In this document: positions 53,936-62,950 of the stretch, one piece after another | How positions within the stretch are numbered: position 1 is the first letter of the stretch | Layout of the letters: each line of letters starts with the position of its first letter | Notes under the pieces: generated by a model | The model's database searches: none | Seen by the model: the letters and a program-made list of their open reading frames with translations, nothing else | Told to the model about the DNA's origin: nothing | Source: Actinomyces oris | Lineage (GTDB): Bacteria > Actinomycetota > Actinomycetes > Actinomycetales > Actinomycetaceae | Length of the DNA: 64,000 nt | Assembly (NCBI RefSeq): GCF_001937445.1 | Contig: NZ_MSKS01000013.1 | Location: forward strand, 1 to 64,000 | Reading direction: 5' to 3' | Translations under genes and position numbers: made by a program

Positions 53936-56119
53936 TTACCAAATGGAGACCCGTTCGTTGGGATCCAGCCACAAGGCGTCGTTGGGATCCACCTCAAAGG
54001 CCTGGTAGAAGGCATCCACGTTGCGCACTATTCCGTTACAACGGAACTCCGCCGGCGAGTGCGGGTCGACGGTCAGGAGCAGCTCGGCGTAGTCCGGGCG
54101 GCTCTTGGAGCGCCAGATCCGCGCCCAGGAGTAGAAGAAGCGCTGCAGGCCGGTGAGCCCGTCGATGACAGGAGCCTCATCCAGTGAGGGGATGCCGGAG
54201 TCGGCCAGGGCCAGGGAGTAGGCCTTGAGGGCGATGCCCAGACCACCCAGGTCGCCGATGTTCTCCCCGATGGTCAAAGCGCCGTTGACGTGCGGGATCT
54301 CCGCCTGCGCCGTGCCCGCGTCCCGGTGCTTGGCGACGACGACCTCGGGCGTGTAGGCGTCGTACTGGTTGATGAGCGCGCTCGTGCGCTCGGTGAAGGC
54401 CTCCCGGTCCTCCTGGGTCCACCAGTCGCTGACCTTTCCGGTGCCGTCGAAGGTGGAGCCCTGGTCGTCGAAGCCGTGGCCGATCTCGTGACCGATGACG
54501 GCGCCGATGCCCGCGTAGTTCACGGCGTCGTCGGCCTGCGGGTCGAAGAAGGGGGGCTGAAGGATCGCCGCGGGGAAGACGATCTCGTTCATGGTGGGGT
54601 TGTAGTAGGCGTTGACCGTCTGGGGGGTCATGTGCCACTCGTCGTGGTCCACTGGCTTGGTCAGCTTGTTCAGCGAGTAGGCCATATCGGCCCGCTCCAC
54701 GCTGCGCACCGAGGCCAGCACGTCCCCGGGGACGACCTCCACGGCCGAGTAGTCGCGCCAGCGCACCGGGTAGCCGATCTTGGGGGTGAACAGCGCCAGC
54801 TTCTCCAGGGCCCGTTCCCGCGTGGCCGGACTCATCCACTCCAGCGAGGAGATGGACTGGTGGTAGGCCTCAATGAGCCGCCCCACCAGGGCCTCCATCG
54901 CCGACTTGTGCGACGGCGGGAAGTGCCGCTCCACGTAGATCTCGCCCAGTGCCTCGCCCAGGCAGGACTCCACCAGGCCGACGCCGCGCTTCCAGCGGGG
55001 CCGCAGCTCGTCGGTCCCCTGGAGCGTGCGGCCGTAGAAGTCGAAGTTCTCCTCCACGAAGGCGCCTGACAGCAGGGTGGCGCGTCCGTGAACGACGTGC
55101 CAGGCGGCCCAGGCCTTGAGGTCCTCCAGGTCGGTCTGTCGCCAGATGCCTGCCGCGTGGGGGAGGTAGTCGGGCTGGGTGACGATGGCCTCCTCGAGGA
55201 AGGTGGTCTGCTCGATGCCGGCGGTCCGGGCCGCCGCGCGGATCCCCTCGCGCCACTCGTGCCAGGGCAGGCCCGGGGCCGAGTCCACGATCTGCCGCCA
55301 GGACATCGGGTTGTTCATCTTCTCCACGTCACGGCAGGTGACGCGGTCCCAGTGCCCCTTGGCCAGGGCGGTCTCCACGGCCATGATCCGCTCGGCCAGC
55401 TCCTCACCCGGGGCGCCGAAGGTCTCCGTCAGGCCCGCCAGAGCCAGCATCCTGGCCACGTGCTCCACATAGGCCTGGCGCAGCGGGGCCTGAGCCTCCT
55501 CGCGGTAGTAGGACTCGTCCGGCAGCCCCAGCCCTGACTGGCCTATCCAGCTCGTGTAGCGCTCCGGGTCGTTGATGTCCACCTCGACATCGGCACCGAC
55601 CACTCCCATGAAGCCGACGGGCGTCATCTCTCCCAGTGCTCGGCCCAGATCCTCCTTGGAGGAGGCGCCCAGCACCGGCGCCAGCTCCTCAGCCAGTGGC
55701 TCGGCCCCCAGCTCCTCCAGGCGGGACTCGTCCATGAAGGCCTCGTAGAGGGCGCCGACTCGGCCCCGGTTGGTGGCCAGGATCTCTGAGACCTCCTCGG
55801 GTGCCACGGAGGAGAGCTGCTCGGCGAGCTCCTCAACGATCTGGCGGCAGGCGGCCTCGGCCTCGTCACGCAACGTCGTGAAGGCTCCGGTGCTGGGACG
55901 GTCCGCCGGGATCTCGGCGGTCGCGAGCCACTGGCCGTTGACGGATCGGAACAGGTCGTCCTGGGGGCGCACGGAGGTGTCGGTGTGCGCCGTCTCCAGC
56001 ACGCCGGCAAGGACCGCGTCGACGGTGGGGCCGGGGGAACCCTCCGGCTGAGAGCGGCGGGCCGGTGAGTCCGATGCAGGGCCGGTGGAAGTCGGTGAGG
56101 TCGCGCAGGCGTCAGTCAT
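53936..56119 (-). CDS. M13-family zinc metallopeptidase (PepO/neprilysin type)
   Basis: About 727 aa. DDLFRSVNGQWL opens the M13 N-terminal domain. The active site is GHEIGHGFDDQGSTFDG (about residue 543), with the third zinc ligand in GENIGDLGGL (about residue 621); NAYYNPTMNEIVFPAAILQPPFF precedes it. The C-terminus has FYSWARIWR and FYQAFEV, and ends in W. There is no membrane helix or signal peptide, so it is cytoplasmic, as in lactobacillal PepO. ATG 56119 is used; the frame is open to 56209. Confidence 0.95.
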   Translation of the reverse strand: MTDACATSPTSTGPASDSPARRSQPEGSPGPTVDAVLAGVLETAHTDTSVRPQDDLFRSVNGQWLATAEIPADRPSTGAFTTLRDEAEAACRQIVEELAEQLSSVAPEEVSEILATNRGRVGALYEAFMDESRLEELGAEPLAEELAPVLGASSKEDLGRALGEMTPVGFMGVVGADVEVDINDPERYTSWIGQSGLGLPDESYYREEAQAPLRQAYVEHVARMLALAGLTETFGAPGEELAERIMAVETALAKGHWDRVTCRDVEKMNNPMSWRQIVDSAPGLPWHEWREGIRAAARTAGIEQTTFLEEAIVTQPDYLPHAAGIWRQTDLEDLKAWAAWHVVHGRATLLSGAFVEENFDFYGRTLQGTDELRPRWKRGVGLVESCLGEALGEIYVERHFPPSHKSAMEALVGRLIEAYHQSISSLEWMSPATRERALEKLALFTPKIGYPVRWRDYSAVEVVPGDVLASVRSVERADMAYSLNKLTKPVDHDEWHMTPQTVNAYYNPTMNEIVFPAAILQPPFFDPQADDAVNYAGIGAVIGHEIGHGFDDQGSTFDGTGKVSDWWTQEDREAFTERTSALINQYDAYTPEVVVAKHRDAGTAQAEIPHVNGALTIGENIGDLGGLGIALKAYSLALADSGIPSLDEAPVIDGLTGLQRFFYSWARIWRSKSRPDYAELLLTVDPHSPAEFRCNGIVRNVDAFYQAFEVDPNDALWLDPNERVSIW

Positions 56120-56217
56120 AGCGGACACGCTAACCCGCTCCGCTACTCTCAGGTGCTCTGACAGCGCCCGTTGCCTCATGGTGCAAAGCGCTGTTCGCGT
56201 GAGGCACAATTCTGCCC

Positions 56218-56724
56218 ATGCGCATCCATATCGCCTCCGACCACGCCGGTTTCGAGCTCAAGAGCGCCGTGATCGAGCACTTGAGGGAGCAGGGGCACGC
56301 CGTCGTCGACCACGGAGCCCACTCCTACGACCCGGATGACGACTACCCCGCCTTCTGTCTGGCCTGCGGGGAGGCCGTCGTGGCCGACGCCGGGAGCCTG
56401 GGCATTGTTCTCGGGGGCAGTGGAAACGGGGAACAGATCGCCGCCAACAAGGTTGACGGGGTGCGCGCCGCCCTGGCCTGGTCGATCGAGACCGCCCGAC
56501 TTGCCCGCCAGCACAACAACGCCAACGTCGTCGCCCTGGGTGGCCGTATGCATGATCTGGGGGCGGGCCTGGCCATCATCGATGCCTTCCTCACCGAGCC
56601 CTTCAGCGGCGATGAGCGCCACGTGCGTCGCATCGCCCAGCTCGCCGACTACGAGAGCCGCGTTCATGACGCCGCCGCTCCAGCGGCTGATCCCACCGAC
56701 GACTCCACCTCCACCGGGGTTTGA
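56218..56724 (+). CDS. rpiB: Ribose-5-phosphate isomerase B
   Basis: 168 aa. Interconverts ribose 5-phosphate and ribulose 5-phosphate. MRIHIASDHAGFELKSAV and IVLGGSGNGEQIAANKVDGVRAAL are the actinobacterial RpiB motifs; HNNANVVALGGR follows. The catalytic-base position is Ser/Glu type (GSGNGE) and not the Cys of E. coli RpiB, as in Mycobacterium. The stop is two bases before the glycosylase ATG, so the two form an operon. Confidence 0.95.
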   Translation: MRIHIASDHAGFELKSAVIEHLREQGHAVVDHGAHSYDPDDDYPAFCLACGEAVVADAGSLGIVLGGSGNGEQIAANKVDGVRAALAWSIETARLARQHNNANVVALGGRMHDLGAGLAIIDAFLTEPFSGDERHVRRIAQLADYESRVHDAAAPAADPTDDSTSTGV

Positions 56725-56726
56725 GC

Positions 56727-57728
56727 ATGCCGGAGGGGCACACCATCCACCGGCTCGCCGCCGCCCTTGACGAGCTCTACGGTGGCCAGAGCCTGCGCGT
56801 GTGCTCACCGCAGGGGCGTTTCGCCGACGGGGCGAGCCGTCTGGACGGCCAGGTCCTCCTGGGTAGCCAGGCCCACGGCAAGCACCTCTTCCTGCCCTTC
56901 GGCCCCCGCGCCGACATGTCCCTCGACGACGCCTCCGTCACCTGGCTGCGGATCCACCTGGGTCTCTACGGGGCGTGGACCTTCGACGGCGACCGTGAGT
57001 TCACGGCGCCCCACGCCATCGGAGCGCCGCGTCGGCGCGTCGGGGAGCGCGGCGAGCACGCCCTCAAGGGCGGGGGAGGATCGGCCCTGAGCGGACTGAA
57101 CGGTGGGAGCCTCGAACCCGGGGACCAGGGCGCTGGCGCGCACGGGCCCGCCCCCGAGGAGTGGGAGCCGCCCGAGCCGCGCGGTGCGGTGCGGCTTCGG
57201 CTGCTCGGCGAGCACGGGGTGGCCGACCTGACCGGACCGGCGGCCTGCGAGCTGCTGGACGCTGAGGGCGTGGCCACCGTGCGCCGTCGCCTCGGCCCGG
57301 ACCCGCTGCGCGCCGACTCCGACGTGGAGGCCTTCGTGGCCAAGGCGCGCTCGCGGCGCAAGAGCATCGGGGAGCTCCTCATGGACCAGGCCGTCATCTC
57401 CGGGGCCGGCAACATCTACCGGGCTGAGACGCTCTTCCGGGTCGGGGTCTCGCCCTTCCAGGCGGGCAACCGCATCAGCCAGGAGCGGCTGCGGGCCATC
57501 TGGGAGGACCTGCGCCCCCTCATGGAGTACGGGGTGGCCACCGGCTTCATCACCACCGTCGACCTCGACGACGTCCCCGACCCCCTGCCGCCCCACGACC
57601 CTGAGGCCGGCCGGTGGTACGTCTACCACCGCACCGGCCGTCCCTGCCTTCGCTGTGGGACCCCGGTGGCCGAGCGGGAGGTAGCGTCCCGCCGGCTCTT
57701 CTGGTGCCCGACCTGCCAGGCCCGCTGA
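56727..57728 (+). CDS. Fpg/Nei-family DNA glycosylase
   Basis: 333 aa bifunctional base-excision repair enzyme. The start must be ATG 56727, because the catalytic residue is the Pro right after Met (MPEGHTIHR); an apparent TTG start six bases upstream would bury it. Helix-two-turn-helix: GELLMDQAVISGAGNIYRAE. A C-terminal zinc finger, CxxC...CxxC (CLRCGTPV, WCPTC), closes the protein. A Gly/Pro-rich insert lies around residues 105-155. The Glu-3 and overall sequence fit the actinobacterial Nei2 branch more than Fpg. Confidence 0.92.
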   Translation: MPEGHTIHRLAAALDELYGGQSLRVCSPQGRFADGASRLDGQVLLGSQAHGKHLFLPFGPRADMSLDDASVTWLRIHLGLYGAWTFDGDREFTAPHAIGAPRRRVGERGEHALKGGGGSALSGLNGGSLEPGDQGAGAHGPAPEEWEPPEPRGAVRLRLLGEHGVADLTGPAACELLDAEGVATVRRRLGPDPLRADSDVEAFVAKARSRRKSIGELLMDQAVISGAGNIYRAETLFRVGVSPFQAGNRISQERLRAIWEDLRPLMEYGVATGFITTVDLDDVPDPLPPHDPEAGRWYVYHRTGRPCLRCGTPVAEREVASRRLFWCPTCQAR

Positions 57729-57768
57729 AACCGGCTGGAGTCCCGCCGATCACCATTAAGGTGGCGGC

Positions 57769-59067
57769 ATGTCGAACGCCTCGCCCGCCCTGCACTCCTC
57801 GAGCTGGTCCTCCTCGACTGCCGGGCTGCTGACCCGCGACCACCACCTGACCGTTCCCCTGGACCGCAGCGGGCAGGGAGACTCAGCCTCCGACGGGACG
57901 GAGTCCATCACCGTCTACGCCCGTGAGATCTCAGTCGCCGGCATCGACCCGCTCTCCAGGCCCCCGCTGGTCTTCCTCCAGGGCGGGCCGGGCTGCGAGG
58001 CGCCGCGCCCCAGCGCCGACTCCGGGCTCGGCTGGATCGGTGCGATCCTGGAGCACCACCGACTCATCCTTGTCGACCAGCGCGGCACCGGCGCCTCCAG
58101 CCCGGTGGACCGGCCCGATGCCGCCGGCGCTCCCGCGGACACCGCCCGGCTGCTCACTCACCTGCGCGCCGACGAGATCGTCGATGACTGTGAGGACCTG
58201 CGCCGCGCCCTGGGCCTGGAGCGCTGGAGCCTGCTGGGCCAGTCCTTCGGAGGGTTCTGCGTCACCCGGTACCTCTCCGAGCACGCCCAGAGCCTGGAGA
58301 AGGTCTACATCACCGGTGGCCTGCCCGCCGTCGGGCACAGCATTGACGAGGTCTACGCCCTCAGCTACGAGGCGATGCGCCTCAAGAGCGAGGAGTACTA
58401 CGCCCGCTTCCCCCAGGACCGCGACCGCATGGCGTCCCTGGCCGAGAAGGCCGGTCGGGGTGAGCTGAGGACGGCAGGAGGGGACCTCGTCGGACCTGAG
58501 CGCCTGCGCTCGCTCGGTGCCCTGCTGGGCGGGGCCGGGGGAGCGGACACGATCCACTACCTCCTGGAGCGCGACCCCGACTCCTGGGCCTTCCGCTACG
58601 ACCTGGGGCAGTGCCTGCCCTTCGGCGGCAGGTTCCCGCTCTACGCGGTCATCCACGAGTCCTGCTGGGCCGACACCGGCACCACCGACTGGGCCGCCCA
58701 GCGGGTGCGCCCCGCGGTCTTCGACGACGATCCCACCCTGCTGACAGGTGAGCACGTGCGCCGTGAGGTCTTCGTCGAGGACACCGGTCTGCGCCCCTGG
58801 CTGGAGGTGGCCGACCTCCTGGCCGCGCACGAGTGGCCGGCGCTCTACGACCCGGCCCGCCTCAGGTCCACGACGACTCCCGGTGCGGCCGCCGTCTACG
58901 CCCGCGACGTGTTCGTGCCGATGACCACCTCCCTGGAGACGGCCGCGCTCATCCCCGGCCTGCGCACCTGGATCACCAGCGAGTACGAGCACGACGGCTC
59001 ACGCGCCTCCGGCGGCCGGGTCTTCAAGCGCCTGCGCGACCTGGCCGCCGGAGTGATCGCCCGCTGA
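57769..59067 (+). CDS. Alpha/beta hydrolase, proline iminopeptidase-like (S33)
   Basis: 432 aa. Oxyanion-hole motif FLQGGPGCEAPRP (HGGPG-like), LVDQRGTGASSP, and nucleophile elbow LLGQSFGGFCVTRYL (Ser about residue 164) mark the prolyl aminopeptidase/S33 group. The acid and His are near PAVFDDDPTLLTG and EYEHDG. It probably frees N-terminal Pro or similar residues from short peptides. It stands 40 bases after the glycosylase gene and may share its transcript. Confidence 0.9.
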   Translation: MSNASPALHSSSWSSSTAGLLTRDHHLTVPLDRSGQGDSASDGTESITVYAREISVAGIDPLSRPPLVFLQGGPGCEAPRPSADSGLGWIGAILEHHRLILVDQRGTGASSPVDRPDAAGAPADTARLLTHLRADEIVDDCEDLRRALGLERWSLLGQSFGGFCVTRYLSEHAQSLEKVYITGGLPAVGHSIDEVYALSYEAMRLKSEEYYARFPQDRDRMASLAEKAGRGELRTAGGDLVGPERLRSLGALLGGAGGADTIHYLLERDPDSWAFRYDLGQCLPFGGRFPLYAVIHESCWADTGTTDWAAQRVRPAVFDDDPTLLTGEHVRREVFVEDTGLRPWLEVADLLAAHEWPALYDPARLRSTTTPGAAAVYARDVFVPMTTSLETAALIPGLRTWITSEYEHDGSRASGGRVFKRLRDLAAGVIAR

Positions 59068-59141
59068 CCGCGTGCGCGGGTGGCTTCATCGGGCGACGTG
59101 AGGTGGTCCGTGAGGCGCTCGCTGGGATGCCGTGAGACGGC

Positions 59142-59717
59142 TCAGATATAGATGGTCGGGTCCATCATGAGCTCGGGGTCGGTGCGGGGGTCGCGGGCCC
59201 GGCTGGGCACGCCCACGGCGACATGACCCTGCGGGAGGTTCTTCACCAGGACCGCGTTGGCCCCCACCTTGGCCCCGTCCTCGACAGTGACCGGTCCCAG
59301 GACCTTGGCGCCGGCTCCGATCTGCACGTTGTTGCCGATGGTGGGGTGACGCTTGCCCGGACTCATCGACACCCCGCCCAGAGTCACTCCGTGAAACAGC
59401 AGGACGTCGTCGCCGACCTCCGCGGTCTCACCGATGACCACGCCCATGCCGTGGTCGATGAAGAAGCGCTCACCGATCTTCGCGGCCGGGTGGATCTCGA
59501 TACCGGTGAAGTTGCGGGCCGCCTGAGACAGGGCGCGCGCCGCGAAGCGGTGCCCCTTGTGCCACAGCTTGTGAGCCGCCCGGTGCGCCCACAGGGCGTG
59601 GACACCCGGGTAGAGGAGGGCCACCTCCAAGCTGGAGCGGGCGGCGGGGTCGCGTCTGCGCGCCGTGGCCAGGTCCTCACGGGCCAGATCCAGAAGAGAC
59701 CGTTTGGAGTTGTGCAT
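59142..59717 (-). CDS. cysE: Serine O-acetyltransferase
   Basis: 191 aa. Makes O-acetylserine from serine and acetyl-CoA, the substrate of CysK. A short N-terminal helix region (as in the EpsC/short CysE type) precedes a left-handed beta-helix of hexapeptide repeats: [44 protein letters not shown], with the catalytic His residues in FIDHGMG and LFHGVT. ATG follows AGAGGAGCACACC. It lies downstream of cysK on the same strand, separated by a hairpin. Confidence 0.96.
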   Translation of the reverse strand: MHNSKRSLLDLAREDLATARRRDPAARSSLEVALLYPGVHALWAHRAAHKLWHKGHRFAARALSQAARNFTGIEIHPAAKIGERFFIDHGMGVVIGETAEVGDDVLLFHGVTLGGVSMSPGKRHPTIGNNVQIGAGAKVLGPVTVEDGAKVGANAVLVKNLPQGHVAVGVPSRARDPRTDPELMMDPTIYI

Positions 59718-59797
59718 GGTGTGCTCCTCTGATGGGTGACGGTGCGGCCCAGGTCGGCATGTGAGCCTTCACCTCACCCGCTGCGCCGGTGACAACA

Positions 59798-59837
59798 CCG
59801 ACGGCGGCTCGCCTGTTCCCAGGTTCGCCGCCGTCGG
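59798..59837 (-). terminator. Hairpin between cysK and cysE
   Basis: CCGACGGCGGC (59798-59808) with GCCGCCGTCGG (59827-59837): 11 pairs. It starts 7 bases past the cysK stop. The 18-base loop can pair internally. It may lower, not abolish, read-through into cysE. Confidence 0.7.
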
Positions 59838-59843
59838 GGAGTG

Positions 59844-60773
59844 TCAGTCGAGGAAGTCCTTGAACAAAGGCGTGGACAGGTAGCGCTCACCGGTGTCGGG
59901 CAGGACGGTGACGATGGTCTTGCCCTCAAACTCAGGGCGCCTGGCCAGCTCGCTGGCGGCGGCCAGAGCGGCGCCCGAGGAGATCCCCACCAGGAGGCCC
60001 TCCTCGGCCGCGGTGCGACGCGCGTAGGTGATGGCGACGTCGGACTCGATGTGGAGCAGCTCGTCCCAGATGCCCTGGTCGAGAATCTCAGGAACGACGT
60101 TGGGACCCAGGCCCTGGATCTTGTGGGGGGCGGCCTGGCCCTCACTCAGCAGCGGGGACTCGGAGGGCTCGACGCCGTAGATCCGCACCCCGGGCTTCTC
60201 CTGACGCAGTACCTGGCCCACGCCGGTCAGCGTGCCCCCGGTGCCGATACCGGCCACGAAGACGTCGATGTCGCCCCCGGTCTGCTCCAGGATCTCCCGG
60301 GCCGTCGTCTCGCGATGGATCTTGGGGTTGGCGGGGTTGGTGAACTGGGAGGCGAGGATCGAGTTGGGGGTGGCGGCCTGGATCTCCTCGGCCCGCTTGA
60401 CCGCTCCGGCCACGCCGCCCTCGGTGGTCAGCACCAGCTGCGCACCGAAGGCGCGCATGATCGCCCGGCGCTCCTTGGACATCGTCTCGGGCATGGTGAT
60501 GATGACCTTGTAGCCCAGGGCCGCTCCCACCATGGCCAGGCCGACTCCGGTGTTCCCGGAGGTCGCCTCCACGATGGTGCCGCCGGGCTTGAGGTCACCG
60601 GAGGCCTCCGCGGCGCGCACGATGGACAGGGCGATGCGGTCCTTGACCGAGGCGGCCGGCTCGAAGGCCTCCACCTTGGCCAGGACGGTGGCGGGGGCGC
60701 CGTCGGTGACGCGGTTGATGCGGACCAGGGGAGTGTTGCCGACCAGGGCGGTTGCGTCGGGTGCGTACGTCAT
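59844..60773 (-). CDS. cysK: Cysteine synthase A
   Basis: 309 aa PLP enzyme making cysteine from O-acetylserine and sulfide. The PLP Lys is in AASVKDRIALS, and EATSGNTGVGLAM and GIGTGGTLTGVG bind the cofactor phosphate and substrate. ISSGAALAA and TVLPDTGERYLST finish the fold. ATG 60773 follows GAAGGACATCACT. 242 bases upstream on the same strand lies a cysteine-rich leader frame that could sense cysteinyl-tRNA. Confidence 0.96.
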   Translation of the reverse strand: MTYAPDATALVGNTPLVRINRVTDGAPATVLAKVEAFEPAASVKDRIALSIVRAAEASGDLKPGGTIVEATSGNTGVGLAMVGAALGYKVIITMPETMSKERRAIMRAFGAQLVLTTEGGVAGAVKRAEEIQAATPNSILASQFTNPANPKIHRETTAREILEQTGGDIDVFVAGIGTGGTLTGVGQVLRQEKPGVRIYGVEPSESPLLSEGQAAPHKIQGLGPNVVPEILDQGIWDELLHIESDVAITYARRTAAEEGLLVGISSGAALAAASELARRPEFEGKTIVTVLPDTGERYLSTPLFKDFLD

Positions 60774-61014
60774 AGTGATGTCCTTCGGATGTGGGTTGGG
60801 TGAGCTCTGTGGTGACGGCGACCGGCGGAGCCGCGTGATGTGGCGACGTCGGGCCCGCAAGAGCTCGTGAAAGAAAAGTGAAGTGGGGACGGTCCGCGTC
60901 CGTCAGGGGTGGCCACGTCGTAGGGAGTGGCTCAAACAGCAGGGGTGACCGCCTGCTTCGGGAGCGCCGGGCATGCGCGCAGCGGTACGCGCACAGATGT
61001 CGTGGCCTGGCGCT
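60774..61014 (-). promoter_or_regulatory. Candidate attenuator RNA between the Cys leader and cysK
   Basis: Just past the leader stop, the segment at 61001-61007 (CGTGGCC on the plus strand) is complementary to 60911-60917 (GGCCACG). The same 60912-60916 segment can instead pair with GTGGC at 60927-60931. The pairings exclude each other, so ribosome position on the leader could decide which forms. A small GACGG/CCGTC hairpin (about 60889-60905) stands just before a pyrimidine-rich run (ACTTTTCTTTC on the minus strand), a possible weak terminator. Folding was done by eye. Confidence 0.45.
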
Positions 61015-61107
61015 CTATCGACACCGGCAGCAGCACATGGGCGCAATGGGCATGGAGGCCACGGAGGACATGGCGGACACGGTGCACATGACGGCCTTAA
61101 CCATCAT
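61015..61107 (-). CDS. Cysteine-rich leader peptide upstream of cysK (30 aa)
   Basis: Minus-strand frame starting with two ATG codons (61107 and 61104) behind AGAGGAGG at ideal spacing, and ending at TAG 61015-61017. It encodes 30 residues, mostly Met, Ala, Ser and Val. One Cys stands at position 8, and the end is Met-Cys-Cys-Cys-Arg-Cys-Arg-stop: five Cys codons, four within the last six residues. Such a run is what a cysteine-responsive attenuator needs. Polycysteine leader frames upstream of sulfur genes are known in mycobacteria, but those are leaderless, whereas this one has a ribosome binding site. A GATAAG element about 58 bases upstream may be a -10 box. Confidence 0.78.
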   Translation of the reverse strand: MMVKAVMCTVSAMSSVASMPIAPMCCCRCR

Positions 61108-61334
61108 GGGTCCTCCTCTGTTCCTCATGGCGACTGAAATGCGCCTGCCCGGGCGTGAACTGCTTATCAGCTCATCTGGGGCGTGGTGCCCGCTGCTGGT
61201 GAAACCCTACCCCGCCTCCGACGGTGATCGCCACATCCGTCCGGCATCTGTTCGCATCGTGGTCGCGAACGCGGCTGATCCCGTGCGTGTCGGGTGGCCG
61301 CCGCGCCGGAGGGTCACAATGCTGGCCTCGGGTA

Positions 61335-62123
61335 TCAGGCCGAAAGCGCAGGGATCTCAACCAGTCGGCTGCCGGCGGGCTCGGCCACCCCCTCGCCCCG
61401 AGTCAGGGCTGCCAGTGGGGCGTGCAGGAGCTCAGGGTCGGCGCAGGACGTGGCCAGCACGAGGACGGCGTGGGTCGGCCCCCAGATCGTCTCCTCGACG
61501 TGAATGATCGGGGCGGCGGCGACCGCGCCGCCCTCCGCGGTCGGCCCCGATGTCGCGGTGGGATTGCGGGAGCGCAGCTCCGCCTCGATCCTGCCTGCCT
61601 GAGCCACCGGAACGCGCAGGTCCCACAGATGAAGCCGGGTCAGGGTGACACGCGTGGCCGCCTGAAGCGCCTGAGCGGTCGCCTCGGAGTAGGCGCGTAC
61701 CAGTCCGCCGGTTCCCAGCAGCGTTCCGCCGAAGTAGCGGGTGACGACGACGGTCGTGTTGGCCAGCCCCGTTCCCCGCAGCACGTCGAGCATGGGCTGG
61801 CCGGCCGTACCGGAGGGCTCGCCGTCGTCGTTGGAGCGCTCGGTGGGTGGGGGAGGGGCGGCCAGGGTGTGCTCCTCGGAGAGGTCGGTGAGCGTCAGCG
61901 CCGAGCAGTGGTGACGCGCGTCGGGGTAGGTGGAGCGCACGCTCGCGATGAAGCTGCGGGCCTCGTCCATGGAGTCCGTGCGGCAGGCGCGTGCCAGGAA
62001 GTGGGACTTCCTGATCTCCAGGTCGATCTCGGGCTGCTCGCCGTGGGTCAGCGTGATGAGCCCGGGGGATCCGTGCTCCTGGGACGGCTGGTGCGATGGT
62101 GTGCGAGGGGCGTGCGAGGCCAT
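61335..62123 (-). CDS. YigZ/IMPACT family protein (UPF0029)
   Basis: 262 aa. EIRKSHFLARACRTDSMDEARSFI, HHCSALTL, DDGEPSGTAGQPMLDVL and VVVTRYFGGTLLGTGGLVRAYS are the YigZ signature segments. A C-terminal ferredoxin-like domain carries the rest. The family is linked to regulation of translation, but the bacterial role is unclear. ATG 62123 follows GAGGATCCCGCC; upstream codons in the frame read poorly. Confidence 0.9.
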   Translation of the reverse strand: MASHAPRTPSHQPSQEHGSPGLITLTHGEQPEIDLEIRKSHFLARACRTDSMDEARSFIASVRSTYPDARHHCSALTLTDLSEEHTLAAPPPPTERSNDDGEPSGTAGQPMLDVLRGTGLANTTVVVTRYFGGTLLGTGGLVRAYSEATAQALQAATRVTLTRLHLWDLRVPVAQAGRIEAELRSRNPTATSGPTAEGGAVAAAPIIHVEETIWGPTHAVLVLATSCADPELLHAPLAALTRGEGVAEPAGSRLVEIPALSA

Positions 62124-62278
62124 GGCGGGATCCTCGCACGGGGCAGGTGCGGGACCGATGTCACACGCCTTGAGGCGGTCTTGGACTGGAAGCAGTCCCG
62201 GCGATGTCGTTATGGTGTCCCTCGGTCCAGTTTCGAGGGGTCGTCCGATCCCCAGGTTCATGAGAGAGGAGCGGGCCC

Positions 62279-62443
62279 ATGGCAGTGCCGAAGCGGAAGA
62301 TGTCCCGCAGCAACACCCGCAACCGCCGCTCACAGTGGAAGGCCAAGCTCACCGAGCTCACCACCATCCGCGTCCAGGGCCGCGAGATCTCCGTGCCTCG
62401 CCGTCTGGCGCGGGCCTACAAGGAAGGCCTCATCGAGCAGTGA
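62279..62443 (+). CDS. rpmF: 50S ribosomal protein L32
   Basis: 54 aa, starting [20 protein letters not shown] and ending KEGLIEQ. This is the zinc-free (Cys-less) L32 form, as no CxxC pairs are present. ATG 62279 follows GAGAGGAGCGGGCCC. It does not follow a DUF177 gene as in many bacteria, and stands alone between yigZ (divergent) and tRNA-Gly. Confidence 0.96.
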   Translation: MAVPKRKMSRSNTRNRRSQWKAKLTELTTIRVQGREISVPRRLARAYKEGLIEQ

Positions 62444-62477
62444 GGCCGCTGGTGGAGGGGTGAAACCCTTCATCCAC

Positions 62478-62548
62478 GCGGGTGTAGCTCAATGGTAGAG
62501 CCTCTGCCTTCCAAGCAGATTGCGCGGGTTCGATTCCCGTCACCCGCT
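62478..62548 (+). tRNA. tRNA-Gly (UCC)
   Basis: 71 bases; acceptor GCGGGTG/CACCCGC, discriminator T, anticodon TCC in CTGCCTTCCAAGCAG, T arm GGGTTCGATTCCC. CCA is not encoded. Confidence 0.97.
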
Positions 62549-62556
62549 CTGTGAGC

Positions 62557-62588
62557 CGAAAGGGGCCGCTCCTCGGCGGTCCCTTTCG
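62557..62588 (+). terminator. Hairpin between tRNA-Gly and tRNA-Pro
   Basis: CGAAAGGGGCCGC, loop TCCTCG, GCGGTCCCTTTCG: 13 pairs with one G-T. It starts 8 bases past tRNA-Gly. No strong T tract follows; it may end or process the tRNA transcript. Confidence 0.75.
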
Positions 62589-62596
62589 TCACGTCA

Positions 62597-62670
62597 CGGG
62601 CTGTGGCGCAGTTTGGTAGCGCACCTGCTTTGGGAGCAGGGGGCCGCGGGTTCAAATCCCGCCAGCCCGA
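62597..62670 (+). tRNA. tRNA-Pro (UGG)
   Basis: 74 bases; acceptor CGGGCTG/CAGCCCG, discriminator A, anticodon TGG in CCTGCTTTGGGAGCAGG, T arm GGGTTCAAATCCC. CCA is not encoded. It lies 280 bases upstream of tig; that gap holds no other gene I can see. Confidence 0.97.
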
Positions 62671-62950
62671 CTCCTCGTCCTGTGGGCGCGACCCACGAGC
62701 AGGCCGCATCAGGAGCGCGTCAACGCCGGATGCGTGGCCCGTGAATATGCCGGTGCGTCCGATAGCGATGACGCACCCTGTACGGCGCCTCCTCCTGTGT
62801 CCAGGCTCATGTGCCAGGGACGGACGCAGCGTCGATCCCACTGTCCGTTTGCCCTAAGATGGCACGGATTGACGCCACAGACGCGCGTCCGCCGAGCGCC
62901 TTCGAGCGCGTCGGTGTTACCGCAGAACTCAGACCTTGGGAGCAACCCCC

